From positions 558,001-622,000 of the forward strand of contig JAGQDJ010000033.1 of assembly GCA_022885665.1 (NCBI GenBank): a DNA stretch of 64,000 nt, written 5' to 3'. The stretch's first letter is position 1. Each line of letters starts with the position of its first letter. Positions 26,760 through 38,412 of this stretch are shown here, in pieces. Source of the DNA: Triops longicaudatus. Its lineage: Eukaryota > Arthropoda > Branchiopoda > Notostraca > Triopsidae. Position numbers and translations under genes: made by a program. The notes below the pieces were generated by a model. That model saw only the letters and a program-made list of their open reading frames with translations. It ran no database searches and was not told the origin of the DNA.

Positions 26760-28303
26760 TTAGCGTACCGTGTAAAGCAAAGCGTCCGTGAGCTTGACAC
26801 TAGCGCGGCGGTCGTTTTCGCTCAAAGCTATTTTAATAATTTGCGACCCAAGCATGAAATCATTAGACACAATCGTGGCTGACTCGTACCACTTTGTCGC
26901 GAACCAAATACTCACGTTGCGGTTCACGTTATCTGCCGCTGATCGGAGGCCTCCAAGGCGATCCTCGGCGATATCCAAGGCGGTTGGAGTAAGTTCAGCC
27001 ATACAAGAGAAAGGATAGGTAAACTCGCCGTTGGCTGCTTGTTTCATGACTCCGTCCAAGTAGCTTTCCAAGAGATCCACCTGGTCTACGTTCCCCCATT
27101 TGTGATGGACAGCCTCCCACAGCCAGGGATTTGCATCGCCGTGGGCGTCGTTGTAAGTTACAATAAGTCTCTTATTAGCGGCCCATAATTGGTTCAGCGT
27201 TACGTCCCAGGTTAAATTATCTGGCGCCATCCAAGTATTAAATTCTTCATGCAGCAGACTTTGTAGCGAATCATGTACAGTTTGGTTATCACCGAAACCG
27301 ACGACATCGTGGATATCAAAGATAACGATTTCTTGCGTGTTTTGTAGGAAATCTTTAACCAGTGCAATGTCTTCCACCAAAGGCCTCAGGGGATATGTGC
27401 CGTGGTGAGTCCAGAATTGTTCTTCTGTACTTTCGTAATAACTTATGCGAATGTCCAAATACCTAATGCCAAACTGCAGCTGTGCCCCTAGGTTTTCGTT
27501 TTGGGCAATCGAGTAGCGAGTCGCAGGATTTTCGGAAATGATGCCTTTGTATCTATCGTAAGCTGCCGCGTCGTGCGAGCCGGGGAGAAACAGCTCCCGC
27601 AGCTTGAAATCACCCAAGCTGTTTTGTCGTTCAATCATCCAGTTTGGTTGAGGTTGGAGGCAAGCACAGCCCAGAAGTACGTTGTTTCGAATGTATCCTG
27701 CCCAGTAAACTAAGCAGCGATCGCTATCGTAGCCGATTTCTTGATTGGACAGGTAGGGCATTTGGGTGCTGGCCCGAACCCAAGATTGCTGCATGGTAGG
27801 CGTTAACTCAATAGACTCGACAGGAACAGAAACTCCGCTGCCAATCGCACAGTAAGGGGTTTCAGTTAGCGAAAAAATGCCGATGGTATCCCCAGATTGG
27901 ACAGAGTCAACGAGGTCAGTCCAAGCTACTTCGAGTTGCCGTTCGTATATGGAACCGTCCAATGTACCGGCCAGGGAACTGATGGACATGAATAGTTGCA
28001 CGCCCGGACCTATTACTCATGGTAAATCTATACGCCCATTTTTAGTTTGTTGAAGCACATTAAGAAAGCAGTTTAGCGCGTAGCTTCCAAACATCACAGA
28101 TCCGTGCAAAAGTAATCTGCCTGCGTAATTTTAAGCCACGTTTTGCGTCAAGCAACCCTCATAAAGCACATTAAAACATGAGTCCGTGACTTACTTGTTG
28201 CTGAAGTGTCCAGAGAGAGGTAGGGTGCAGCCGAGACAAGATTACAACAGATCCCTAGCCAGAAGACTGGTGCTAAATATTGCATTCTAAGGCAGCTTTC
28301 CAT
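26760..28303 (-). CDS. PI-PLC X-domain protein, two-exon copy
   Basis: Model complement(26760..28009, 28195..28303), 452 residues. Exon 1 encodes a signal peptide (MESCLRMQYLAPVFWLGICC). The first in-frame ATG after an upstream stop is 28303; a second lies at 28285. The phase-1 donor A|GTAAGT joins the acceptor at 28010. The X domain carries the catalytic motifs LFLPGSHDAAAYD (first His), YLDIRISYYE (Asp/Arg pair) and FWTHHGTY (second His), then IVIFDIHD and SCMAELTPTALD. The secreted, PLCXD-like domain layout suggests an extracellular or secretory-pathway enzyme; substrate is unknown. It is a tandem paralogue of the downstream gene but lacks three of its four introns. No AATAAA polyadenylation signal is visible between the stop and the next gene's first exon. 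Confidence 0.88.
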
Positions 28304-28647
28304 TTGGCCACCTAGAATTTACTGTACGGATGCAACCAAATGCAGCACACTCAAATTCCCTGGCGCTGCTTAGCTTGACGGAAACTGTGACGAGTGTGTG
28401 AAGGAACACAGGTATTCAGGACTCTTATGTGGAGAAGAATGCTCTATCTTATCGAATGCAGGTGCCTTCTTTCACTTGTTTGTTGAAGTTGCCTTTTATC
28501 AAGCAAGATCTCACGAACAAACAGACGGATTCGTCAGCAGACGCCCAATTATTCTAATAAGCTACTGATCGAGTGCTCAAAAGAAAAAAAGTTTTTTTAA
28601 AAAAAAAAAAATATTTTTCTTGTTGTCGTAGTAATTATACTAACATT

Positions 28648-29669
28648 CTAAGCACCAGTAGCGCTCATTGTAGGGGGTCGTGAGGAGTAACTCCTCTGGC
28701 CATTTTTTTTTTTGGGGGGGGGGGAGGGATTAAAATCTTATTTAAATAAAAGATTTTAAAAGCAGGTTTTGGTTTCTTTCTATAAGATGTGTTATAAAAA
28801 GTTATTTAAGACATTATATTAAGGTAGGTTTTATATTTAATATTATAACCAGGGCCGTACCAAGGATTCTGTTTCGGTGTGTGTGTGGGGGGGTCGAGGT
28901 TCGGGAGGGGTGCCGTGACGCATGCCACATGCACTTCCCAGTGCGCTTGGCGACAATAATATGTACCTAAACTGGGGTCATTTTGAAAGCATGGGGTAAC
29001 TTTGAATATTTAGGGGAAACAATAGACCATCTACTGCTCCACAACTATTCCTCACAGCACGTTAAGCTAGGTGTCGTGGGATTCTGCGATCCAATCTATG
29101 GCAAAGTGTAATTTTGTTTTGCCATATTTCGTGTAAATAGGAGGTTAAAAATAAGATGCCTTTTTGCACGCCTGTGGTGTCTTCGAATTTTTAACTGACA
29201 GTTAGAAGCTTTTTTTTTTCGCTAAGATATTATGAAGGACAGTCTTTCTGCCAACTAAACAAAAACAAAGTCCATGAAAATTCGATGTTCAAAGTTGCCT
29301 GACAAAAAACAACCCTCTCGCTATGTTATAGCTTATAGGTTTTTTGAGGAAGGAAAGTCGCGACTTGCGATGAAGAAGAGCTTGAAAACTCGAACACACA
29401 TGCAAAGCACCCTTCATAGTCCAATATACTGTGTACAAGCAAACTAAAGAAAATTGTTTAAGCCTATTCAACTGATGCCCATTATTAATGCGAGGACATT
29501 TTCTGCCGGTGTTACTTCTGAATTTTTGTCCTGCAATTTTCGGCCCTGTAATTAATTCCAAAAGTCTTGCAATAATGGATTTTTTGAGCGGGAGTTTTTG
29601 GAGTTTTCTAGGGGGAGGGGGAGGGAAACTCCTCATGGGCATTGGGGAATGAGCACTACTGCTAAGGAC
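28648..29669. mobile_element. Second non-autonomous hAT-like element
   Basis: The element spans 28656-29661 (1,006 bp). Terminal inverted repeats are CAGTAGCGCTCATT (left) and the reverse complement of the right end, CAGTAGTGCTCATT, 13 of 14 identical. The flanking 8-bp direct repeats CTAAGCAC (28648-28655) and CTAAGGAC (29662-29669) differ at one base. The CAGT(A/G)GCG-type end and 8-bp duplication fit the hAT superfamily. The interior contains a T11/G11 junction (28703-28724), other G-rich tracts and no transposase. A 117-codon minus-strand frame inside it (29289-29642) looks like chance. Confidence 0.75.
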
Positions 29670-31677
29670 AGGTATATTTAAAGGAAGAAACTGGTCTTTG
29701 ACAATAATTATGATTGTTATTTAAAATGAAGAATGAGAAATATACAGAAGAAAATAAATAGTATTTCTTACTCGTCGTGTCTGTTGTCACATTCGAAAGG
29801 AGCTTAATTGAAACACTACTTCTCTCCACTATCGTTCAGCAACCGAAGCAGCGAACGTCTGCACTCGGATGCGAAAGGACTCTAGTTCACTGGATTAGCA
29901 GGTATGGGTGAAGAGGAAGAACTTTGTAGCTCCCGCATGCAGGCTATGCAGGCTCGTAAAACGTGTTGGGTTTTGCACCTCATTCACCTCTGTTGTTCTT
30001 TCCTTTGAACGTCTTACAGGCTGATAAAAACTTGTTTCAGGGTTGCCTGTCTACTAATAAAGTAGAATTTTGAATGAAAGCGCCATTACATGAATGGTGT
30101 GCCACTGGGCGGATTGCAATAATTTTTTTTTTTAGTTCCAAATCTTTCTTCTTACCATTATTGGGCAAAAATTCTTGCGTGAAAGAAAACAAAGTATCAC
30201 TGTAAGGAACAGTATTTACACATTACATTTTTCACAACAATCCAGCTATTATTCTTTATAAGTTTCACACGAATCTTTATCAGTTGCACGTATTTTCAGT
30301 CCGTTTATCCGTTTTACCTCACAAGCACGACGTGTACAGGCTTGCTGCCTCTTTCGCCACTCGAGTTTACGTTGTAGAAAATCCGTATCGGGTAAGTGTT
30401 AAAAATAAATATGTCGTAGATTTTTTAACATAAAACCCTGCCTAACGAAAGTTTCTTTGTGGTAGTTAAATAGCTGGTAGAGCGAAACGGGACGTATTTC
30501 GCTTCACTGTATTTTTCTTTTTGCCGTGCTACGAGAATCGCAGCATTGTTATACGCTTTTGTCATGGATTCTTTTCATAGCCAACGGAAATCACTATTGA
30601 CGACACTTCCTTATTAATTTCTGACCTGTTTTCATCTGAAATGTGATTTAATCAAGTTTAAATAAAAGGGTCCGTTTCTAATTTCTTTATTGATCTGTGG
30701 TATAGTTCGTATGTAGTACGTTAGCTAATAATAGTGTGGTCGTTGTGCGGTTTGTAAAACGCCCGTTAACCAACTCCCATTAATGGCTGAAATTACGGAA
30801 TCTAGTCAGTGATGAATAATGTAATCATCTTGCCCTAGCTTTACCAGCTTCCAAGATGCAAACCTGTCCTTGAAGAAAAGACTGGAAGCAATTACAATAT
30901 TTATAATTGAAGATAAGCCAAAAACTGTAGACTATTGAAAAGAAGCACAGGCAAGCGGTGCTTTGGGCAAAACACCTGGCATCTCCTTCGCCCATTTGAA
31001 TGAGCTCTAGCTCTCATCCAACCACGCATGGCTACACGTCAGCTAGAGTGATACGATTTTGTTTTAAGGTCGAAGTTAATTTTCCTCATTCATTTTGACG
31101 CTTAAAAATGCTAAGTAAGTTTTGTCCATCTTACCAAGGGTATTTTTTTTTATATCGGTACGTCGCACCGGAACATTTTATCCAATCTTTTCGAAACGAA
31201 GGTTCAGATTACTCGCTCAACACCTAGTCCAATGTTTGTTTCCTTTCCCTTAGACGTCAAGTTTTTGTTACATTTCAAGTTAAATTAAACCTGTAGGAAA
31301 GCTTTTGTTCTCCGCGTTTTGTTTTGTTACTCTGAGTTTTCATTACGAAACATTTAATTACTGACAAGTCTACATTTGCTAGACAGCAAGCCAGCCACGA
31401 AACAACTTTTTAAGAACTCTCCAGTGTTCTTTTATTTCATGACACTCGAAAACCATGAGGGGAAAACTCGGAAAGGAGTCTCGTAAATAAGGAAAAGTGA
31501 ATATGGGAGATTAGGATTCCGCACAGGCACCGAATGTCTGGACTTACTGAGTTGCCGCACCGTCAGGCACCGGGTAATTTGCACGTACACTTTCCCAAAA
31601 CTTTATGGATGCAAACGTTAAGACTCTGTAATGCGTAGGGATTGCATGAAAATTATTTCAGCGAAAGCTTGACTGAC
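29670..31677. other. Intergenic; no gene recognised
   Basis: No supported exon was seen on either strand, and I specifically looked for further minus-strand exons (for example a cytochrome b561 domain) continuing the Reeler-DOMON gene without finding any. A minus-strand AATAAA-type sequence near 31430 could serve that gene's polyadenylation. Confidence 0.45.
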
Positions 31678-33500
31678 TTATTGCAAAGCAGAACAGAAAA
31701 GCAAGAAGAAGCAAATCGTTATTATTCCCATTAAATCGCCATTTAGTCTTCGTCCAGCACCGAGCTGGACGTCCGTGTATGCTTCGGTTAAATTCCTAGC
31801 GAAGTCTGAAACACGAATCGACTTCCAAGGTGGTAAATATATTCCTGTTAAAGAGTGAATTAGCTTACGACCTTTACATGGCTACGAGACTACTTACCAG
31901 TGTCGTTTCTAGTACCTCGGAAATAAAAGTGATACAAAGAGGCAGTAAAATCTAAAATGGAGCTTGATCTACCACGTACGGGCCTACGAAATCGGCACCA
32001 GAGGTAGTCACCATCCGAATCCGTAGCATCTGGTAGGATAACCTGAGGAACGTATAAGTTTAGATTTCATGTATACGCACAAACGAAATCATACTCCGCT
32101 GTGTAGAAAAGGAGGTAACCGGACTGATTCTAGCACGTAATGACCCAACAGAACCAGTCCGTCAGATTTGAGGCAAGCGTTAATGTCCATTCCTTGAACA
32201 TCGTTTTTGTCTCGGGCGAAGCCTATGGCAACGTAGGACTGAAGCGCAATATAATGAACTTAGTACAAAACACGAGGAATTTTTTATTCGGTATTTACAC
32301 TATTGTCGTTAACACGACCCCCTAATGTAATGACGACTTCCCGTGGCTCCAAAGGGTCCATCTCCAGTATGACAATGTACTCAGCAAGGTCTGCGGGACA
32401 TGTCGGATCCCAACGACACAAGCGGAAGCAGGACCGAAAATTCCCGCAACCTCTCAGGTCGCCAGCTAAGAACAAAAACAACTTGGTAAGACGATTCCGT
32501 CCAGGTAGTAGCTCGTCGCTTACGTAATGGGTTCATTCTTAAACGGTCAGAAGTGAAAATCCAGTAACGGCCAGAGGATATAACGCTGGCTATAAAGAAT
32601 ATGTCGCCGACATCAATGTCGGGAGCTTCCCATAGGAAAGTCAGGTTAGACATCCGAATTGGATACAGACCTCCGTCCACAAGCGCGCTGAAAGGCTTGT
32701 TGCGGCAGGAAAGAAACTGCCCTGGTTCGGGAACGTCCAACCAGCGTCCAATACCATTGCTTGCGGCAAACTACGGGTGGAAGATCGCACGGATTATTGA
32801 ACGTATTTAAATTCAGTTGAATATTGTATCGAGGTTATAGTATTTATAGGTACTACTATAGTATCTACATTCAGTTACTTGTGTTGCAGAAGACGAAGTT
32901 GAGGCTCCACCCAATGACCGGGCTTCGACTAGGAACGCATCGAAAAAATCACGACCCTCCAAGCGAACTAAGAATGGGACGCGTTAGTGCATAATGCATG
33001 AGTTAACTGTCAGTGACATTTCGAACACCGCTTTGCGTGCATCCCTATGGTAACGGTGGACATAACGCCACTCAGGAGAACACAAGTGCTTAACTTAACT
33101 CTCACAATCAATCAGAACGGTCCCGTATAACGATAAAAACACGCCGTAACTTTTGCAACGGCCTTTTTGTATATTTACTTTCAATAATGCGACCTTTCCG
33201 GTAACGAGACTCTTTGGGAATGATCCGAAATGGGCTCACGGTGGTGATCAGCTGCGGTTCAACGATGTCACCAGGTCCGCCCGAAACAAATGTGACGGTA
33301 TTACCGGTACCACTTGGTTTGAAATTACCGGTATTGGGACCGTTCCCACTTTCTAGCAACGTAGGCTGTAACTTTCGCGGATGAAAATCTTCACAAGATT
33401 CCAAAGTATAGCCATATTCCTTGCGCAGATTTTGGCTTAATGACGAAGGAAAGATTAGGTAGAAGGCTACTAAAGTACATGGGAAAAATATCCTCCGCAT
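31678..33500 (-). CDS. Reeler-DOMON protein with hydrophobic C-terminal tail (FRRS1-like)
   Basis: Seven exons, complement(31678..31805, 31898..32042, 32095..32238, 32299..32465, 32524..32770, 32879..32967, 33179..33500), 413 residues. A signal peptide (MRRIFFPCTLVAFYLIFPSS) is followed by a Reeler domain (about 28-205: LESCEDFHPRK, GRIIEIRLEGRDFFDAFLVE, then LTFLWEAPDIDVGDIFFIAS ending YWIF). A DOMON domain follows (about 222-375: CFRLCRWDPTC, EVVITLGGRVNDNSSYVAIG, MDINACL, YLWCRFRRPV, YHFYFRG). The last 17 residues are hydrophobic (ITICFFLLFCSAL), suggesting a tail anchor or GPI-attachment signal. Ferric-chelate reductase 1 (FRRS1/SDR2) proteins usually continue into a six-helix cytochrome b561; here the frame stops without it. 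It may bind haem or sugar through DOMON at the cell surface, but the ligand is unknown. All six introns (53-211 nt) keep phase. Confidence 0.88.
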
Positions 33501-33547
33501 GTTGTAAAAAGGCTATAAGTTGTCTCTAACAATTTTTGGGAGAGAAG

Positions 33548-33582
33548 TGAAATATTTAAAGTTTCCAATACCACAATATATA
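33548..33582 (-). promoter_or_regulatory. TATA box and initiator for the Reeler-DOMON gene
   Basis: On the minus strand TATATAT lies at 33582-33576, with a TCACTT initiator-like motif (A at 33548) 34 nt downstream. The ATG at 33500 would follow a 5' UTR of about 48 nt. Confidence 0.45.
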
Positions 33583-33777
33583 AACCTGCCTTGGAGCACA
33601 CTTCTCGCTCAGATAGGTAACTCGCTACTGGGCCTGTACCGAAAACACCAGAAGCTAGTAATCGTGATTTGTGGGGATCATGCTCAACACGCAATAGTGT
33701 ATTATTCATTCTTCAATTCTGGCACACTGCAAAAGGAACAAATCACACGCACGTCAAAAAAGGGGATCATAAACGTT

Positions 33778-35419
33778 TCATTTGGCTTTGTCAAGTAAAG
33801 CACGTTGGCTATGTGATGGACTGGTGTTTCTCAGCAAGCCCACTAAGACGAGCAGATGGCATGCGTGAAGAGCTGCACTGCTTAAAACGGTAGATGGAAA
33901 CGTGTTCCAACACATCTCAATAACCCCTAAAATAGCCAACCTACAACAACAAAACACAAATTTGACAGCTTCAGTTAGACATGTACTTAAGTCAAATGAA
34001 AATGAGTACTTCTTCGGGGTGGTATATGGCGTGGACCACAATAAATAAGGCAGCGTGTGGAAATACCAGACATAGAACTGGTAGTGTAAGGATCGACTGC
34101 AAGCAATGCCGACAAAATTGCATGTGAACATGGGCAAAAGGAATAACTGGGAAATCATATCGACACCCATATTTCTTAGTTTTTCATAACTGGTCATGAA
34201 CCTGGAGGGGAAAAATAAAATAACAAAACACCCATATAAATGCTATTTTAATGACTACCTCATCCACGGTTTTAGGAACACGACTAGCAGCAAGATGTGC
34301 AAGACAAGTAGACCGATATGGAAGACTGGGTTTGTGAAGACGTCTTCTGGCAAAAACCTCCAGTTCACGGTCCATTCAAACAGAAAAACGCGACGCAAAT
34401 CGAATGCACGTTCAATATAACCCAGTGGATTGGTCCACAAAAATGGCAATGCAAGAACGATCTATTCAGCAGCGTTGTTATAGTAATCGGGATCTCATTT
34501 GTCGCATTTTTCACAGTACCTGGACAGACGCACAGATTCCTAACTGAACTATTGTTCCTTTGAGCTTTTGAGTATACAAGTATGCTAAAAGCAAGGCTGG
34601 TGCGAATAGCAGAATGTTCATTTTCATGGAAACGGCTAAGCTAAGGGGGAAAGAAAAGTGGTTAAGATATATCGTAAAACAGGATGGCTATTTACAGACC
34701 TGTAGCATAAGCTACCGATGCTCCAGAAACCCGAGATGAACAAATTAATCGCGAGGAACAGGAAGAACATGGCCACTGGGTCATTAAATAATCTCAAAAT
34801 GTATATTGAGTGTATTCTGTACGAAGTGCAGCAAAGAAAAACCAAGACATATGGAGGCACCTAATAAAAAAAAAAATAAGAAGAATTTCAGCGACTTTTA
34901 AACGTTACCTTCTTGGACTTAGAATATATACGGAATATTAGGACAAGACTAGCGATATAAAGGGCAGCGAAAAAGTACTGAGCCAGGCGAATGTTTTCTC
35001 CATGTCCGGTGAGATAATATAAGGCCGAAAAGAAATATACGAAACCAGCAGGATAAACTAATGGTCCTGTATCCCCTTGCAATTGTGCATAATCCCATGT
35101 GCCATTGAGGAAGCCTTCCACTTCTTGCATGTATGCTTTCCAATCTATTTCGGTGTCTATATAATTGTAATAAAAATACATTTAATTTGTACGAGTGATA
35201 TTTTAACTGTATATTACATGGGATCCTTTGGATGACCAAGACGTTCACGACTATTTCCGCTATAATAAGGAGTACTGCAGTAACCCATATATATTCCGCA
35301 TCAAAGACGAGAGACTTGGCAAAATTTAAATTGCCATATTCACGGAGGTAGTTCTTCAATTTCTTTTTCCAAGTTGGCCGGCCAGCCCGGTTTAAAGGTC
35401 CTGCTCGCCTGGGGGCCAT
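33778..35419 (-). CDS. ALG3: Dol-P-Man:Man5GlcNAc2-PP-Dol alpha-1,3-mannosyltransferase
   Basis: Seven exons, complement(33778..33940, 34010..34201, 34259..34461, 34520..34640, 34700..34860, 34909..35156, 35218..35419), 429 residues, against about 438 for human ALG3. ALG3 is a multi-pass ER enzyme that adds the first lumenal mannose, from dolichyl-phosphate-mannose, to the N-glycan precursor. Family blocks run throughout: YTEIDWKAYMQEVEGFLNGT, LQGDTGPLVYPAGFVY, RLFNDPVAM, SLAVSMKMNILLFAPALLL, FEWTVNWRFLPE, CSRSLHYQFYVWYFHTLPYL and IEMCWNTFPST. I start at 35419 (MAPRRAG); an in-frame ATG 51 nt upstream (35470) is possible, but TTTGTCTTCAG just before 35419 looks like a 5' UTR intron acceptor. 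The last intron (33941-34009) is 69 nt with no in-frame stop. The gene is divergent from ATP5F1B. Confidence 0.96.
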
Positions 35420-35960
35420 CTTTGTACTGAAGACAAACAGCCAAACAAGTTTACAGAAATCACATTTCATTCAGTACAAGATCTTTACATTCATAATTTT
35501 TCAACGGAATTCATAGATTTATATGGCGAATGATATAGACAGAAAATCCCGAATATGATCAATATTTACCTATATTTTTTTCAGTATAGTTATTTATTTA
35601 CATTAAAATAAAACTGAGAATACGTTCGTATCCTTCTCGTTAATAAGAGACTAAGACCTAACAGCTAAGTAAACTTCTTGGAAATTTTCCAAGTGTTTTT
35701 TGTAAAATTAGACGTCTATTTTTGCTATTTCCTTTACATGGTCGCCAAAGCTTCTAAAGATTATATAATAAGTCATAATTCCTAAAATAAAAATACATGT
35801 ATAGGTTATTAATATTATAGTGTTCAATCAAACGTAAGAAATTATAGTCTTAACATTCGGACAAAATTATTTGGGAAGTACGTATATATTCCAACGTTGG
35901 CAACTCTGTTCCGGTGGTCACGTGATCAGTTCACTTTCCTCCTGTTCTCCGGCCGCCATC
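35420..35960. promoter_or_regulatory. Shared upstream region of divergent ALG3 and ATP5F1B
   Basis: The 541 bp separate the start codons of two divergent housekeeping genes. The ATP5F1B side ends in a pyrimidine-rich tract (CTTTCCTCCTGTTCTCC) before GCCGCCATCATG, resembling the start region of highly expressed mitochondrial protein genes. No TATA box is evident on either side, so a bidirectional TATA-less promoter is plausible; this is inference. Confidence 0.4.
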
Positions 35961-38412
35961 ATGTTGAACGCTGTTGCTCGTGCATCTGCTGGCCTCTTAA
36001 GGTCGGCAAAGCCTGCCCTTTCTTTCTCCCAGGCTTCAAACGATAGTGCTCGAATTCTGCCAGCACTTGTTCAGAACCGTAAGTAGTAATTTTTGCCCTT
36101 TGTATCTTAGTAATGTCGAATTCCCATAACCGCGACGCCAGGCGTAGCGGGTTATGTGGGATCAGCCATTTGCTTGTGAAACTCGTTAGCGATAATTAAA
36201 AGTGAACTGTGATGTACAGTAGCAGAAACCGTATCGAAGATGAAAGCATTCTCTTGCTGACAAGAGACTGTTCTGTTCGTATTTTGCTTGTGTGTTGAAA
36301 CACCCCTTCTTGTCCTGCAGGAAAAATCCATTCGGCTGAGCAAAATGCCGCCGCTGCTCCTAAGGCTGCCGCTAAAGCCGGTACTACCAATGGCAAAATT
36401 GTTGCCGTTATCGGTGCCGTCGTAGACGTGCAATTTGATGATCAACTTCCTCCTATTCTTAGCGCCTTGGAGGTTGCTAACCGCAGCCCTCGTTTGGTCT
36501 TGGAAGTGGCTCAACATCTTGGTAAGTTACTTTTGAATAAAAATGCGAGCTTAGCCTACATTTTCTTTGCTTGTAGGTGAAAACACCGTTCGTACTATTG
36601 CCATGGACGGCACGGAAGGTTTGATCCGTGGACAGCCCGTGATTGACACCGGCTCTCCCATTAAGATCCCCGTTGGACCTGAAACCTTGGGTCGCATCAT
36701 GAACGTTATTGGTAAATTCCCGTTGTCTATCCTTAACTTTAAAGCATCCTCCTCGAGCTTACCCCAGCTTCACTACGTAGTAAGGTTGGAAATTAAATAG
36801 GAGGTATACCAAAAGAAGTTCTATCATTCAGGTTTCGTTTGTACCCTACAACGAGACTTTGCTATTCCCTTCTGACATTTAAACTGTTGAATTTATAAGC
36901 ATTACGTGCAGTTTGAATTTATGTGCTGATTTTTTTCCCTTGTAGGTGAACCCATTGATGAACGTGGTCCCATCAACACCGACAAATTCGCTGCTATCCA
37001 CGCTGAAGCTCCCGAGTTCGTCGAAATGAACGTCACCCAAGAAATTCTGGTCACCGGTATCAAAGTCGTCGACCTTTTGGCCCCCTACGCCAAGGGAGGA
37101 AAGATCGGTAAATAACTTATTTCAGGTGTACAATTGCTTTTATTTACTGGTATTTTCTCTTTAGGTCTCTTCGGCGGTGCTGGAGTCGGCAAGACTGTGT
37201 TGATTATGGAACTTATTAACAACGTTGCTAAGGCCCATGGTGGTTACTCCGTGTTCGCTGGAGTCGGTGAACGTACTCGTGAGGGTAACGATTTGTACCA
37301 CGAAATGATTGAGTCCGGTGTCATTTCCCTCAAGGACAAGACTTCCAAGGTACTGTTCACTTACTTAAGCACACGTACGAACGACTGATTATAAAACATC
37401 CCACGCTCTTGTTAGGTCGCTTTGGTCTACGGTCAGATGAACGAACCTCCTGGCGCTCGTGCCCGTGTCGCCTTGACTGGTTTGACGGTTGCCGAATATT
37501 TCCGTGACCAAGAAGGCCAAGATGTGTTGCTCTTTATTGACAACATTTTCAGATTCACTCAGGCCGGTTCTGAGGTAAGATTGGCGAAACTATCGGTCCT
37601 TAAATCGCAGTACAAATTATAATGTCCCGCGTGATTTCATAGGTATCTGCCCTTTTGGGTCGTATTCCCTCCGCTGTGGGTTACCAACCCACTTTGGCTA
37701 CTGACATGGGTTCTATGCAGGAACGTATTACCACCACCAAGAAGGGATCTATCACCTCCGTGCAGGCCATTTACGTGCCCGCTGACGACTTGACTGATCC
37801 TGCTCCTGCCACCACCTTCGCTCACTTGGACGCCACCACTGTGTTGTCTCGTGCCATCGCTGAGCTGGCCATCTACCCCGCTGTCGATCCCCTCGACTCC
37901 ACCTCCCGTATCTTGGACCCCAACATCATTGGTGACGAGCACTACAACGTAGCTCGTGGTGTCCAAAAGATCTTGCAGGTATAGTATTTTCTCGAATTAA
38001 ATTACAGATTGTTAGTATAGGGGATTGTCGCGGGTGCTAATGCCGTATTTTACAGGACTACAAATCTTTGCAAGATATCATTGCCATCTTGGGTATGGAC
38101 GAATTGTCAGAAGAAGATAAGTTGACTGTATCCCGCGCCCGTAAGATCCAGCGTTTCTTGTCCCAGCCCTTCCAGGTCGCTGAAGTTTTTACCGGTCACG
38201 CCGGCAAATTGGTTCCCCTCAAAGAAACCATCCGAGTAAGCTAATGAATGCAACCGCACACGGACTAAATATTCATCTGGACTGTTTCTTAGGGATTCAA
38301 AATGATTTTGAACGGAGAATTGGATCACCTCCCTGAAGCTGCTTTCTACATGGTCGGCCCTATTGAAGAAGTTGTTGCCAAGGCGGAAAAATTGGCGGAA
38401 TCGCAGTCGTAA
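35961..38412 (+). CDS. ATP5F1B: Mitochondrial ATP synthase F1 subunit beta
   Basis: Nine exons, join(35961..36078, 36321..36521, 36577..36711, 36946..37107, 37165..37349, 37416..37574, 37643..37978, 38056..38235, 38293..38412), 531 residues, the usual length. This is the catalytic subunit of F1Fo ATP synthase in the mitochondrial matrix. It has an Arg/Ala/Ser-rich presequence (MLNAVARASAGLLRSAKPAL), a conserved beta-barrel start (GKIVAVIGAVVDVQF), the P-loop GGAGVGKT at about 209-216, GERTREGNDLYHEM, the Walker B region VLLFIDNIFRFTQAGSE, and the signature PAVDPLDSTS at about 399-408. The C-terminal domain is complete (QDIIAILGMDELSEEDKLTV). Third positions are GC-leaning with frequent C-ending codons compared with neighbours, consistent with high expression. 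All splice junctions are canonical and phase-consistent. Confidence 0.98.

Noticed and set aside
36152..36517. Minus-strand frame antisense to ATP5F1B exon 2 (also 37637-37966 and 38107-38424)
   Set aside because: Antisense shadow of a very well conserved plus-strand gene.
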